DNA of 64,000 bases from CAZMGV01 sp964621525 [NCBI: uncultured bacterium] (lineage in GTDB: Bacteria; JAGRBM01): assembly GCA_964621525.1 (NCBI GenBank), contig CAZUMS010000004.1, forward strand, positions 1 through 64,000, written 5' to 3'. A model generated the notes under the pieces. The model worked only from the letters and a program-made list of their open reading frames with translations. It had not been told where the DNA came from and made no database searches. Shown here piece by piece: positions 16,249 to 25,508 of this stretch (the stretch's first letter is position 1; the number at the start of each line of letters is the position of its first letter). The translations under genes were made by a program, and so were the position numbers.

Positions 16249-18092
16249 ACCTTCTTCCCGAAGCGGCGCTCAATTTCGATAAAGGGCAGATCGAAGAACA
16301 CCGGCCGGCCGTGGGGGCAGTAGGCGCCGAAATCGACCGAATCCATTTCGGTGAGCAGCGCCCGGGCCTGTTCCGGAGAAAGCGGTGTCGGCCCCCGGAT
16401 TACCGCGTGACAGGCCATGCGGGCACAGAGCCGGTCGAGGGCCTCCTGATCCGCCTTCCGGATGCCTTCGTCGGCGAGGTCGGCGGCCACTTCGGCGAAG
16501 AGCTTCGAGGGGCGGCGGCGGCCAAAAATTGCCGGGACCGACCTGAGCAGCACCGTCGTGGGACCGAACGGCTCGAACTCGAAACCGAGCCGCTCCAGCA
16601 CCGCATACCCGGCGGTGACGGCGGCCACTTCGGGACGGGTAAGTTCTACCGTTTCGGGCACCAGAAGCGGCTGGCGGCCCACCGGACGGGCATCCGGATT
16701 GAACCGTTCTCTCAACCGGTCGTAGGCGACCCGTTCCATGGCGGCGTGCTGGTCGATGACAATAACGCCAGCTTCATCCTGGCAGATCAGGAATTCATTC
16801 TTCGCCTGGCCGATGATGTCGAGCGAAGAGAACCGCCCGCCCCTCCGGGCGGATTCGGCGGCGGGTGGACTCGCAGGAACCGGGACGGCCTTGAGAGCGG
16901 GCCGTCCGGGGTTGGCCTCCGGAGATTCGTCATCCGGATCCGGAAGAGCTCCCTTGCGCGCATAGGCGACCGCGCCGAAATTTTCCGAAAGGGCCGCCTG
17001 AACGCCCGGCGGCGGAGGTAGCGGTGTGTAGTCCCGGCCAGTCTGGCGCCACGGGGAAACAGGAAGCGGCTTCTGACCTGCGACGTTCCACGGCGTCGCC
17101 TCGACGAAGGTTTTCACCGCCCGGTGCACGGCAGAGAACATGCCGCCTGCGTCCTGAAAACGGACCTCCGTCTTGGCCGGGTGCACGTTCACGTCAACCC
17201 GCGCCGGATCGATCCCGATGCGGATGACGGCATAAGGGTACCGGGCCTCGACAAGAACCTCCCGGTAGGCCTGCGTCACGGCGGCATTCAGCGCCCGGTC
17301 CCGCACCGGCCGGCCGTTTACCAGCAGGAATATGCTCCGGGATGAGGCGCTCGACTGGAGCGGCCCGGACAGCAGGCCCTCGATTCTCACCGGCACACTG
17401 CCCTGCACGACACCTTCCCATTCGAGCGGAAAGAGATGGTTCCGGAGCCTTTTGCCCCAGACCGTTTCTGCCCGGTCGAGCAGCGTGGCCCTCGGGCTCA
17501 CCTCGTACATGGGCTTTCCATCGGCAAGAACGCGGAGGCCCACGTCTTCACGCGAGAAAACAATGGCATCGATCACCTCAAGGCAGCGTTTCAGCTCCGA
17601 GGTGTCGCTTTTCAGGAACTTGCGGCGGGCGGGTACCGGTGCGAACAGGTTACGCACCTCGACGGTCGTTCCCGGCGGCCGTGAAATGCGCCGGGGTGCG
17701 CCCACTCGGCCCCCTTCGGCTTCGATGCGGCCGCCCGTCTCCTCGTCACGGCTGCGGCTCTCGATGGCGAAATCCGAGACCGATGCGATGGAGGGCAACG
17801 CCTCACCCCTGAAACCGAATGTGGAGATTGTGTGCAGGTCCTGCACCCGGCGGACCTTGCTGGTCGCGTGCCGCTCAAGTGCAACCGGAAGTTCCGCATA
17901 CGGTATCCCCGACCCGTTGTCGGAAATCCGGACCAGCTCCCGGCCACCAGCGGCGATTTCAATGTCGATCTGGGTCGCCCCGGCGTCGAGCGCGTTTTCT
18001 GTCAGCTCCTTGAGAGCGCTCGCGGGGCGTTCCACCACCTCGCCGGCGGCGATCTGGCTGACGACCGTATCTGGGAGGCGGACAATGGGCAT
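16245..18092 (-). CDS. mutL: DNA mismatch repair protein MutL
   Basis: This is a GHKL ATPase that couples MutS mismatch recognition to strand removal. The N-terminal ATPase motifs are ELTENALDAGAT (about residues 37-48), DNGSGI and GFRGEALPSIASV. The C-terminal domain has VIDQHAAMERVAYD, close to the endonuclease motif DQHA(X)2E(X)4E with Asp in place of the last Glu, plus ACH and CPHGRP. It is therefore probably a nicking-type MutL, as in organisms without MutH. The frame is open 13 codons upstream, but the ATG at 18092 (MPIVRLPD) is the family start. The gene has 615 residues and overlaps miaA by 4 bp. Confidence 0.96.
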   Translation of the reverse strand: MPIVRLPDTVVSQIAAGEVVERPASALKELTENALDAGATQIDIEIAAGGRELVRISDNGSGIPYAELPVALERHATSKVRRVQDLHTISTFGFRGEALPSIASVSDFAIESRSRDEETGGRIEAEGGRVGAPRRISRPPGTTVEVRNLFAPVPARRKFLKSDTSELKRCLEVIDAIVFSREDVGLRVLADGKPMYEVSPRATLLDRAETVWGKRLRNHLFPLEWEGVVQGSVPVRIEGLLSGPLQSSASSRSIFLLVNGRPVRDRALNAAVTQAYREVLVEARYPYAVIRIGIDPARVDVNVHPAKTEVRFQDAGGMFSAVHRAVKTFVEATPWNVAGQKPLPVSPWRQTGRDYTPLPPPPGVQAALSENFGAVAYARKGALPDPDDESPEANPGRPALKAVPVPASPPAAESARRGGRFSSLDIIGQAKNEFLICQDEAGVIVIDQHAAMERVAYDRLRERFNPDARPVGRQPLLVPETVELTRPEVAAVTAGYAVLERLGFEFEPFGPTTVLLRSVPAIFGRRRPSKLFAEVAADLADEGIRKADQEALDRLCARMACHAVIRGPTPLSPEQARALLTEMDSVDFGAYCPHGRPVFFDLPFIEIERRFGKKV

Positions 18093-18155
18093 GACGGGGT
18101 GGAGCTTAGACGGCTCCAGGCGCAGGACCAACGCCGCCCCCGGAAGGTGTCACGT

Positions 18156-20102
18156 TCACCGGCTCCACCCCGAAATCGAGAGCGAATCCGTAGCGGGATC
18201 ATATTCGAGTTCCAGCTTCACCGGCGGCGGCCGGGTCCCGAGCAGTTTCGGTGCGAATTCCCGCGGAGAACCGAGCCGGATCGTATCGCCCACCGTGCGC
18301 TCGTAGGCCTGCTTCGCCCGGTCGCTCGCTCCCTGGATCGTCTTTTCAGGGGCGGGGACATCGATACTCTCGATCACCCGGATCGCCCGGCCCGGAGCTT
18401 CTTCGGGGGGCGGAATCTCTGCCGGGATCAGCGTGGGTTCCCGTTCGTACCGGCCCGCAAGAATCAGCTCCCATTTCACGGGACCCGACGTCAGCCGTAC
18501 CGGCGGGTACCGGCGGATCCGCTCGGCGATCTCGCCGGTGAGCCGGAGCCGCCCCGGCTCCGGGCACTCGATAAACCGGTTGAAGAATCCTCCCAGGGAG
18601 AGGAGATCGGCCTCCACGATACCTTTCGGCCGGAGCAGGTAGCGGCAACGGGTGTCAGAAGCACGGACAAGCCCCCGGTCCACCGCAAGGTCCGTGAACA
18701 GAAGCTCCCATCCGCCGTCCGCGGGGCGGACGGCGAAGTTGTCCACCGGAAGCGTCTGGCGGAATACGTAGGCCGTGATCTCGTCGCGCCGCTCGGCGAG
18801 CGTGCGAACCATCTCCGCCCGGGTCCTCGGGCTCGAGTATTCCGCTGTCTCCACGATCGCCTCGATGTCGCGCGTCCGGAACGAGGAAAGAATCTTCCCC
18901 GCCCAGTAGTTGTCCAGCTCCGTCGCCATCTGGAAGGCGGGATGCGGGTAGTACGGCCGCCAGGTATCGGGCCGGAACCGGAGCGATTCGAAGTAGCCGT
19001 AGCCCCTGAGGCCCGGCGCATAGGCTTCCTCGAAATCCTCCTTGTAGAAGCCGAGCGTGATGAGCTGCCGGAAAATCGACCAGGGGTTCAGGTAATAGCC
19101 GTGACCGTCGCGGGCAGACCGGCTGCGCTCGTGATTGGAACCGAGCGTGTGCTCGAGTCCCTCCAGAAAGTTGATCATGATACCGCGGTTCTCGTCGCCC
19201 GAGGGAATCCACCAGGTTTTTGTATTCCGCTGGTTCGCCTCCAGATAGTTGATCCATGCGGCAAACCAGCGGAGCCCGCGCATGGACCGGCGATGTTCGT
19301 TCATCACGTAGGCATTCGGGTCGTCCTTGCGATAGTCCTTGGACTGGAACGGGCCGCAGTCCTCGCCCGGCGGGTTCAGCACGGCGACCGCCCGTATCAT
19401 TCCGTTCTTCTCGCGCGGAAGCTTCCGGAACGCCGTCGAAAGGGCCGGGATTCTCGACTTCGGTTCGCCGTACCGGTCGAGCCATGCCATCCCCGGAGCG
19501 GCCATGAAATCGGACGGATCCACTTCCACCAGTGCCGACGGGCGGACGAAATACCCGGAGGCCCAGAGAATTCTTGAGGAAATCATGTGCGCTCCGGTCG
19601 CGAGCTCGGGGAAGGACGGATGGTCGAAGAGCAGGGTCCATTCGCTGCCCGATGCATCGATGGCAACGATCATGTTCACCGATTTCTCCAGCACCCGGAC
19701 GGCCTTCCAGGGGCCCTTGGGCAGGGGCCCGGCGAATGCGCCTTTCTTCAGTTCTTCGGGCGTAAGACGGTGTGCTCCCATGCGGTTCACGAAAAGGCTG
19801 GAATCTGCCACCTCGTCGAAAGGTGTGAGATCCCCCGCTTCGCGGGCGTCGATCATGGTGGTCCGGTAACCAGCCGATCGGACCCACTCGACCGGCCGGA
19901 GCAGCGACCGGATGGGCCGGATGACGGTGTTTTCCACCATGTCCGTACGGCGGCCGGTGAACCGCTGGTTGCACGGCGGGCTTTCGAGCCCAGGAACGGA
20001 CGGGAGCCAAGGAAGCCGTTCCGCCGGCTTTTTCGCCGGGGCTGCCAGCACCGGACCCGGAAGGGACGCCGCCAGCACGATCGCGAGAAGCATCTTTCGC
20101 AC
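18156..20102 (-). CDS. Secreted protein of unknown function paired with an Omp85-like barrel
   Basis: This protein has about 648 aa and a clear signal peptide (MLLAIVLAASLPGPVLA, cleavage near residue 21). GTG at 20102 is preferred as start because it lies 2 bp past the barrel gene's stop codon and supplies the basic n-region VRK; ATG at 20093 is the alternative. The mature part is mixed alpha/beta. The block HRRSMRGLRWFAAWINYLEANQRNT (about 180-205) and the downstream WWI.SGDENRGIMINFLEGL recall the W-x-N-x(4-6)-N-T pattern of atypical kinase-like families, but I cannot establish a catalytic site. Position and coupling to the barrel suggest a periplasmic or surface partner or cargo. Confidence 0.8.
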   Translation of the reverse strand: MRKMLLAIVLAASLPGPVLAAPAKKPAERLPWLPSVPGLESPPCNQRFTGRRTDMVENTVIRPIRSLLRPVEWVRSAGYRTTMIDAREAGDLTPFDEVADSSLFVNRMGAHRLTPEELKKGAFAGPLPKGPWKAVRVLEKSVNMIVAIDASGSEWTLLFDHPSFPELATGAHMISSRILWASGYFVRPSALVEVDPSDFMAAPGMAWLDRYGEPKSRIPALSTAFRKLPREKNGMIRAVAVLNPPGEDCGPFQSKDYRKDDPNAYVMNEHRRSMRGLRWFAAWINYLEANQRNTKTWWIPSGDENRGIMINFLEGLEHTLGSNHERSRSARDGHGYYLNPWSIFRQLITLGFYKEDFEEAYAPGLRGYGYFESLRFRPDTWRPYYPHPAFQMATELDNYWAGKILSSFRTRDIEAIVETAEYSSPRTRAEMVRTLAERRDEITAYVFRQTLPVDNFAVRPADGGWELLFTDLAVDRGLVRASDTRCRYLLRPKGIVEADLLSLGGFFNRFIECPEPGRLRLTGEIAERIRRYPPVRLTSGPVKWELILAGRYEREPTLIPAEIPPPEEAPGRAIRVIESIDVPAPEKTIQGASDRAKQAYERTVGDTIRLGSPREFAPKLLGTRPPPVKLELEYDPATDSLSISGWSR

Positions 20103-20104
20103 CG

Positions 20105-21457
20105 TCAGAACTCCTGATTGAAGGACATGCCGAGCCGGATGCCTTCCTTGCTCTGGGCGAAGACGAACCGCCACAGGAACAGGTCTTTGCGCCGCGCCCG
20201 GATGCTCGCGCCCCAGGCGAAATGCATGTCATCAAAACTGAGCCGCGAAGGTCCGTTCATCACACGTCCCTCGTCGGCAAACACCGTGAAGTCGATAAGC
20301 CTCCATATCGGAAACCGGTATTCCTGCGTAAGCGCCAGCACGGTCCGGTCCCGGAACCGCCCCGAGGCGAACCCCCGGAGAAACATGTCTCCTCCGAGAG
20401 TGGGCAGGTCGAACAGGCCGATGACACCGCCGCTCGTATCGTGAACGCTTTCCAGATAGGCCCTGACGACGAGCACGCGCCCTCGCCGGATCAGGGGCTG
20501 GAACCAGGCGGCATCCGCCGTCCAGCGGACGAACCGGCTCCGGTTCTTTCCCGGGGCCTGGTAGTAACCTGCCTGCCCGAGCACCCGGAAGCCTTCCAGG
20601 GTTTCAGCCTTCCATTTGCGGCCGTCGTAACGGAGCTGACCGGCAACGCCGAGCAGGGTCTTGTTGTCGAGCGTATCGAGCTGCACAGGAGTGACCCCGG
20701 CGGTTCCGGTGGTGCCGGAGGGTATTTCGGGTTCAGTGTCCGAATGGTCCACGCTGAAGAGGAACGACGCTCCGAAGCCCTGCCCCTGACCGTACCCCGC
20801 CTGCAGCACCACGGTCTCGTAGTCGGACCTCCAGGAGTAGCGGTCGTCTTCACGCGAACGGTTGCCGGTGCCGTAGAACCGGTATTCCTTATAACGGCCG
20901 AATTTCTGCTCGATGCTCGCGTAGACCGGCGACCCGAGAATCGCCGGATCGATGTACCGGAACTTCTGGCTGACGGCCCGGTCCATATCCCAGTCCACGG
21001 AAAACTTCGCGATCTTCCGGTCGTCGAACAGGTTCTTGTGAAAAGCCCGGACGCCGATGGAGTTCAGCCCTTCGTTTCCGAACGATGCAAAAGGATAAAC
21101 GGCCGCCGTGCGCTCGTCGTTCGTCAGCAGGTCGTAAACGCGCTTGTGGATGCGGTAACGGTCGATAAACTCGATAGTCCAGATCACCGGGCGTGATGCG
21201 CTCTCGAAAGCGAGGGCAGGCCAGTTGAGCGGAAACCAGTTGGAATCGAGAAAATCGTCCACCGGCCGGTCGGCTCCGAGGGGACCTTCGGGGCTGGGCC
21301 GGTAGGGGTCCGGCCCCCGGACGTCTTTGCGGGGAGGGTTGGGAGGGCGGTTTTCCGTCACGGCCGGGAGGTTTGCCGGACCCGCGCACAGGAGGACAGC
21401 AGCCGCCAGAACTGCTAGGCTCAGCCTCCGTGACTGACGGCCGCACACGCTCCGCAC
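20105..21457 (-). CDS. Omp85/BamA-superfamily (surface antigen D15-like) outer-membrane beta-barrel
   Basis: This 450-aa protein has a signal peptide (RRLSLAVLAAAVLLCAG), a Pro-rich spacer and then a beta-barrel of about 16 strands. LRGF at residues 360-363, in GGDMFLRGFASGRFRD, matches the conserved (V/I/L)RG(F/Y) loop motif of the Omp85 superfamily. The chain ends in Phe after alternating hydrophobic residues (LGMSFNQEF), the usual BAM recognition signal. No POTRA domain is apparent; only about 110 residues precede the barrel. This sets it apart from BamA and TamA and puts it near the POTRA-less D15 branch. It is coupled to the secreted protein immediately downstream (2-bp gap), so the two probably act together at the outer membrane. 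Confidence 0.87.
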   Translation of the reverse strand: MRSVCGRQSRRLSLAVLAAAVLLCAGPANLPAVTENRPPNPPRKDVRGPDPYRPSPEGPLGADRPVDDFLDSNWFPLNWPALAFESASRPVIWTIEFIDRYRIHKRVYDLLTNDERTAAVYPFASFGNEGLNSIGVRAFHKNLFDDRKIAKFSVDWDMDRAVSQKFRYIDPAILGSPVYASIEQKFGRYKEYRFYGTGNRSREDDRYSWRSDYETVVLQAGYGQGQGFGASFLFSVDHSDTEPEIPSGTTGTAGVTPVQLDTLDNKTLLGVAGQLRYDGRKWKAETLEGFRVLGQAGYYQAPGKNRSRFVRWTADAAWFQPLIRRGRVLVVRAYLESVHDTSGGVIGLFDLPTLGGDMFLRGFASGRFRDRTVLALTQEYRFPIWRLIDFTVFADEGRVMNGPSRLSFDDMHFAWGASIRARRKDLFLWRFVFAQSKEGIRLGMSFNQEF

Positions 21458-21672
21458 GCCTCAAACCTTTCGGGATCGCGCTTCTGGCGGTCTGCGCGTT
21501 TGCCATCGCAGCCGCCGCCCTCAATCTCACTTCGAACCCCAGTGTGCCCGATTCCGCCGCAGGACGGGAAGCGAGCCTCGCCCGGCCGATGGAACCGATC
21601 GAGCCGCTTCCGCCGGAAGTCGAACCGCTCGTTCACCCCTACGGAAACCCCGCTGCCAAAGAACAGCGCTAG
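21430..21672 (+). CDS. Possible small single-pass membrane protein
   Basis: This open frame of 80 codons runs from a GTG at 21430. It has a basic N-terminus (RTRSARLK), one hydrophobic helix (FGIALLAVCAFAIAAAAL) and a Pro/Glu-rich tail. It overlaps the start of the divergent barrel gene by 28 bp and has no good ribosome site, so either its start or that of the barrel may be wrong. The tail runs into the 3' end of the nitroreductase gene by 4 bp. No family is recognised. The charge-helix pattern is the only support. Confidence 0.35.
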   Translation: MTDGRTRSARLKPFGIALLAVCAFAIAAAALNLTSNPSVPDSAAGREASLARPMEPIEPLPPEVEPLVHPYGNPAAKEQR

Positions 21673-22388
21673 ATTCCGGTTCCCGATCCGGGCTCGTGCT
21701 CGCCGCCCCGGACGGGCGGCTCCATCCCGTACCAGTACGAAATCTCGCCAAGCGGCACGCGCACGCTCTTGAAGTCGCCGAGCACCGTCCCCCGGGCGGG
21801 GTGCCCAATTGCAATGCCGCACATCACTCGCTTGTCTTTTCCGAAGCCCAGGTGCTTGCGCACCACATCCGGGTACCCGGTAATCGAAGCCTCGGCGCAG
21901 GTGCCAAGCCCTAGTTCCACCGCTGCCAGCATGATGTTCTGGAGACAGCAGCCCATGTCGAGCACGGACCAGGTGCCGTCGAGCTTCGCATCCATCAGCA
22001 GGATGACTGCCAGGGGAGCGTCGAAGAACTTGAGCATCGAGAGGTTGAACTCGGTTCGGAGCTGCTTGTCATCGCGGGGGATGTTCAGCGACGAGAAAAG
22101 CTGCTTGGCATTAAGGCGGCGGCGGTTCTGGTGCCGCTCCGGGAATTCGAGGGGATGGGGCAGGTCAGGGTTCCGCTGGGTTCCGCGCCGTCCGGTTTCG
22201 TACATATCCTTGCGGAGGGCGTCTAGTGCCGAGCCCGCGACAACGGCGAACTCCCATGGCTGCGAGTTGGACCACGAGGGGGCCTTGCGGCCGGCTTCCA
22301 GGATTTTCCAGACCAGCGCCGGATCGACCGGCTTGTTTTCAAACTTGCGGACGCTGTTGCGCGCCTCGATCGCCTGCAGGACGTTCAC
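21669..22388 (-). CDS. Nitroreductase-family FMN oxidoreductase
   Basis: This is an FMN-dependent NAD(P)H oxidoreductase of the nitroreductase fold (239 aa). The N-terminal AIEARNSVRKFENKPVD carries the FMN-phosphate-binding arginines, followed by RKAPSWSNSQPWEF. Later come LDMGCCLQNIMLAAVELGLGTC and the C-terminal VMCGIAIGHPARG. The frame is open further upstream, but GTG at 22388 has GGGAGG 7 nt ahead and begins exactly at the conserved N-terminus, so it is chosen. The physiological substrate is unknown. It lies 34 bp downstream of the BASS transporter gene, so the two are probably co-transcribed. Confidence 0.92.
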   Translation of the reverse strand: MNVLQAIEARNSVRKFENKPVDPALVWKILEAGRKAPSWSNSQPWEFAVVAGSALDALRKDMYETGRRGTQRNPDLPHPLEFPERHQNRRRLNAKQLFSSLNIPRDDKQLRTEFNLSMLKFFDAPLAVILLMDAKLDGTWSVLDMGCCLQNIMLAAVELGLGTCAEASITGYPDVVRKHLGFGKDKRVMCGIAIGHPARGTVLGDFKSVRVPLGEISYWYGMEPPVRGGEHEPGSGTGI

Positions 22389-22422
22389 GGAATGCCTCCC
22401 TGCCCTCGTGCAGCGAGGAACC

Positions 22423-23364
22423 TTACCTGACCGGAGGGCGTCCGCGCCAGAAGGCAGCGGCAAGGGCTCCGGAGACATTCTGCCAGACGCTGAACACCGC
22501 CGCCGGGAGTCCCGCTCCCGCCGGGAAGTGCACTGCAGCGAGCGCCGCGGCAAGTCCCGAGTTCTGCATGCCGACCTCGATCGAGACCGTGCGGGCCTCC
22601 GTGACGCCGAGCCCCATCAATCTGGCGCAAGACCAGCCGAGCAGAAGGCCGAGGCCGTTATGAAGCACCACACCCGCCACCAGACTGCCGGGCGAATCCA
22701 GCAGCCGGTCACGGCTTCCCGCCACGATGACGGCGATGATGAGGGCCACGAGAAATGAGGATATACCCGGCAGCCAGCGGTCGGCCGCGTTCCGGATACT
22801 TCCGGCATGGCGCCCGGCGGCCATGCCGAGCGCCGCCGGAATCACAACGATCTGGAGGGTACTTGCCGAGAGGGCCCAGAAGTCCACTTCCATCACCCGC
22901 CCCGCGATCAGTTCCGTCCAGAGCGGCGTCACGACCGGGGCCACCACTGTCGAAACCGCCGTCATCGTGACCGAAAGGGGCACATCCGCCCCTGCGAAGT
23001 AGGTGATGACATTCGAGGCCGTGCCGCCGGGGCACGCACCCACTAGCACGAAGCCAGCCAGAGTAACCGGATCGGCGCCGACGAGGCGTGCCGACAGCCA
23101 GCCAGCCATTGGCATCACGAGATACTGGAGTCCCAGTCCCACGAGAACGGGCCAGGGCCTGCGCAGGACCCTCAGAAAATCCGTTCCGGTCAGCGTCACC
23201 CCCATGCCGAACATGACGCTGCCAAGCAGCCAGGGAATCCAGGGGCCGAGCGGACGGAACAGCCACGGCATAGCCCCTGCCAGGCCGCCGAGCACGGCGA
23301 TCATCAGAAGAAACAGCCAGACCTGCCTCAGAACCGCCTCCCCCGCGGGAGCGGCGGGCTTCAA
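22423..23364 (-). CDS. Bile acid:sodium symporter (BASS) family transporter
   Basis: This 313-aa membrane protein has about ten helices. The two BASS signatures are present: VGACPGGTASNVITYFAGAD (about residues 106-125) and SIEVGMQNSGLAAALA (about 268-283), whose crossed helices form the sodium sites. Characterised family members move bile acids, pyruvate, pantothenate or other organic anions with Na+. The substrate here is unknown and the downstream nitroreductase gives no clear hint. A short N-terminal cytoplasmic stretch precedes helix 1. It is divergent from the receiver-PATAN gene at 23446. Confidence 0.92.
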   Translation of the reverse strand: MKPAAPAGEAVLRQVWLFLLMIAVLGGLAGAMPWLFRPLGPWIPWLLGSVMFGMGVTLTGTDFLRVLRRPWPVLVGLGLQYLVMPMAGWLSARLVGADPVTLAGFVLVGACPGGTASNVITYFAGADVPLSVTMTAVSTVVAPVVTPLWTELIAGRVMEVDFWALSASTLQIVVIPAALGMAAGRHAGSIRNAADRWLPGISSFLVALIIAVIVAGSRDRLLDSPGSLVAGVVLHNGLGLLLGWSCARLMGLGVTEARTVSIEVGMQNSGLAAALAAVHFPAGAGLPAAVFSVWQNVSGALAAAFWRGRPPVR

Positions 23365-23445
23365 GACCCTCTTCCTGCTCCCCGGAGCGCAGTTGTTCCA
23401 TATGTACCGGCTTTTGGCTACAAGAATACGGTGTCAGGGGGCTCT

Positions 23446-25452
23446 GTGAAGCGAATACTGATCGCCGACGACGACAATGCCTACGTTGAGACCATCAGCA
23501 GGGCGCTGTCGGAGGATGGCTACGAGATCAAGACGGCGGCCGATGGCCGCACGGCCTTCGACCTGTTCAAGGCCGAAGGGTTCGATCTCATCGTCACGGA
23601 TATCATCCTGCCGACGATGACAGGGGCCGAACTGGTCCAGCTCGTCCGGCTCCAGCCGAATGGCAAGAATATTCCGATCATCATGACCACCGGGCTGTTC
23701 AAATCGCCCGGCGAGCGGGCCCACGTCCGGGAGATGTACAAAATCTCCGAATACCTGACGAAGCCGTTTCCCACGGCCGAACTGCTCCAGAAAGTCGTGA
23801 CGCTTGCAGGTCCCGCCCGGCCGGAAGGCAGGGCGGCGGCCGAACAGAAGCCCGGAGCCGTGAGCGGCGAGATCGCCGGGGTCATTAACGGTACGGCCAC
23901 CAGCAAGCTGCTGACCTATATTCACCAGAACAAGGTGACAGGCTACCTGTCCCTCGAGCAGAACGACTATTTCCGCAAGATCTACGTGATCGGCGGGTTT
24001 CCGGTGTATGCGACCTCGAACCTTTCGAGCGAAGTTCTGGGCCGTCATCTCGTCGCCACCGGAAAGATCAGCCATGGAGACTACGAACGCTCGCTTGAAA
24101 TTCTTACCCGGACGGCGAGACGGCACGGTGACATCCTCGTCGAGATGGGTCTCATCCGGCGGGATGACCTTTATTCAGCCCTCAGATCCCAGATCCGCGA
24201 GAAGATCCTGAACGCCTTCGGCTGGAACAGCGGCCGCTACTCGCTCCACCGGACCGAGTCCGAGTTCGCGAATATCGAAGTGTTCGAATACGACATCTAC
24301 GACATCATGCTGACGGGCGTGCGCCGGTTCTACACGGCCGACATACTGCTGCCCGAACTCAAGAAGCTGACCGGGCTCCAGCTCCTCAAGGCTGAAAAGT
24401 CAGACGCTCTGATCAGCCGCCTGCCCCTCATGCCCGCCGAAAAGATGACGCTTGAGGCCGTGGATGGCCGCCTGACGCTCGGCGAACTGCTGGACAAGCG
24501 CAAGGACCGGCTGCTGTCGGCGCTGCAGGCGATCTATGCGCTACTACTCCTCGGTGTCGTGCGCGTGCATATCCCCGACCGTTCGGCAGTCGCGGCCAAA
24601 CCCGCTTCCGAACCGCCCCGATCCGACGCTCATGTAGCCGCCGAACAGGCCCGTATCGAACAGATGGTAAAGGAGCAGACGGCGACGCTCCAGAAGGATT
24701 TCCAGCAGCAGATCGAGACCATGGACCAGTGGGACCTCTCCGAGGAAGGAGAGCGTCCGAAGAAGTCCAAGCTCGCCAGTGACATTCACGCCCGGTATGT
24801 CGAGGTAATGAAGAGAAACCTCTTCGAGGTGCTCGGCCTCAGTACGAATGCCACTGAAGTCGAAATCGCCGCCGCCTACCAGCGGGAGGCCTCGCGGTTT
24901 CCGCCATTCAGCCTGCCCAGGGATCTTGAACCCGAAGCCCGCCAGGAGGCCGAGGACGCCTTCGCCCGCGTTCAGCTCGCCCGGGATACCCTGATGGACG
25001 ATGCCCGCCGGGTTGCCTATCTCGCTGAAATCCAGCAGGCGAAGGAAGTGGTATTGACGCCCCAGCCCGTCGCCACGACCAGCGATGTCGAACGCTGGTT
25101 CGCCAAGGGGCGGGATCTCCTGGACCAGAAAAGATTTTTTGCCGCGAGTGAAGCGTTCCAGAAAGCATTCGAGCTTGATCCGCACGAGCTGGATTCCTAC
25201 GCCTTCTGGGCCTGGACCCAGTATCAGGAACAGAAGGAGAGCCTCACTCCGTTCCTGAAACGACAGATCCGGGACATGCTGGACGGTGTGCTCCGCGACA
25301 ACCCAGGCAACGAAGCCGCCAACTGCATGCGGGCGGAAACCGCCCTTGCCGATTCCGAGCCTGAAACCGCACGCATCTGGATCCAGGCCGCCCTTCAGAC
25401 GAATCCCATGAGCGCCTGGGCCCGCGAACTGCTGAAGCGGGTCGAGAAATAG
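23446..25452 (+). CDS. Response regulator with PATAN (DUF4388), J-like and TPR domains
   Basis: This cytoplasmic signalling protein has about 668 aa. The receiver (residues 1-118) is intact, with an acidic pair in ADDD, phospho-acceptor Asp in DLIVTDIILP, Thr in MTTG and Lys in KPF. A PATAN/DUF4388 domain (GEIAGVINGTATSKLLTYIHQNKVTG onwards, about 140-290) and a further alpha-helical portion follow. A region resembling a DnaJ domain (LFEVLGLSTNATEVEIAAAYQREA, about 455-525) lacks the HPD tripeptide. TPR helices end the chain. GTG at 23446 is preferred to GTG 23431 because AGGGGG lies 5 nt before it. No histidine kinase is adjacent. PATAN receivers act in motility and polarity in cyanobacteria and myxobacteria. 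Confidence 0.88.
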   Translation: MKRILIADDDNAYVETISRALSEDGYEIKTAADGRTAFDLFKAEGFDLIVTDIILPTMTGAELVQLVRLQPNGKNIPIIMTTGLFKSPGERAHVREMYKISEYLTKPFPTAELLQKVVTLAGPARPEGRAAAEQKPGAVSGEIAGVINGTATSKLLTYIHQNKVTGYLSLEQNDYFRKIYVIGGFPVYATSNLSSEVLGRHLVATGKISHGDYERSLEILTRTARRHGDILVEMGLIRRDDLYSALRSQIREKILNAFGWNSGRYSLHRTESEFANIEVFEYDIYDIMLTGVRRFYTADILLPELKKLTGLQLLKAEKSDALISRLPLMPAEKMTLEAVDGRLTLGELLDKRKDRLLSALQAIYALLLLGVVRVHIPDRSAVAAKPASEPPRSDAHVAAEQARIEQMVKEQTATLQKDFQQQIETMDQWDLSEEGERPKKSKLASDIHARYVEVMKRNLFEVLGLSTNATEVEIAAAYQREASRFPPFSLPRDLEPEARQEAEDAFARVQLARDTLMDDARRVAYLAEIQQAKEVVLTPQPVATTSDVERWFAKGRDLLDQKRFFAASEAFQKAFELDPHELDSYAFWAWTQYQEQKESLTPFLKRQIRDMLDGVLRDNPGNEAANCMRAETALADSEPETARIWIQAALQTNPMSAWARELLKRVEK

Positions 25453-25508
25453 TTTCTCCCGCAACCCGCCGTTTGCTCCGCGAAGCCCCGCACCGGTAGT
25501 CTCGGCGG

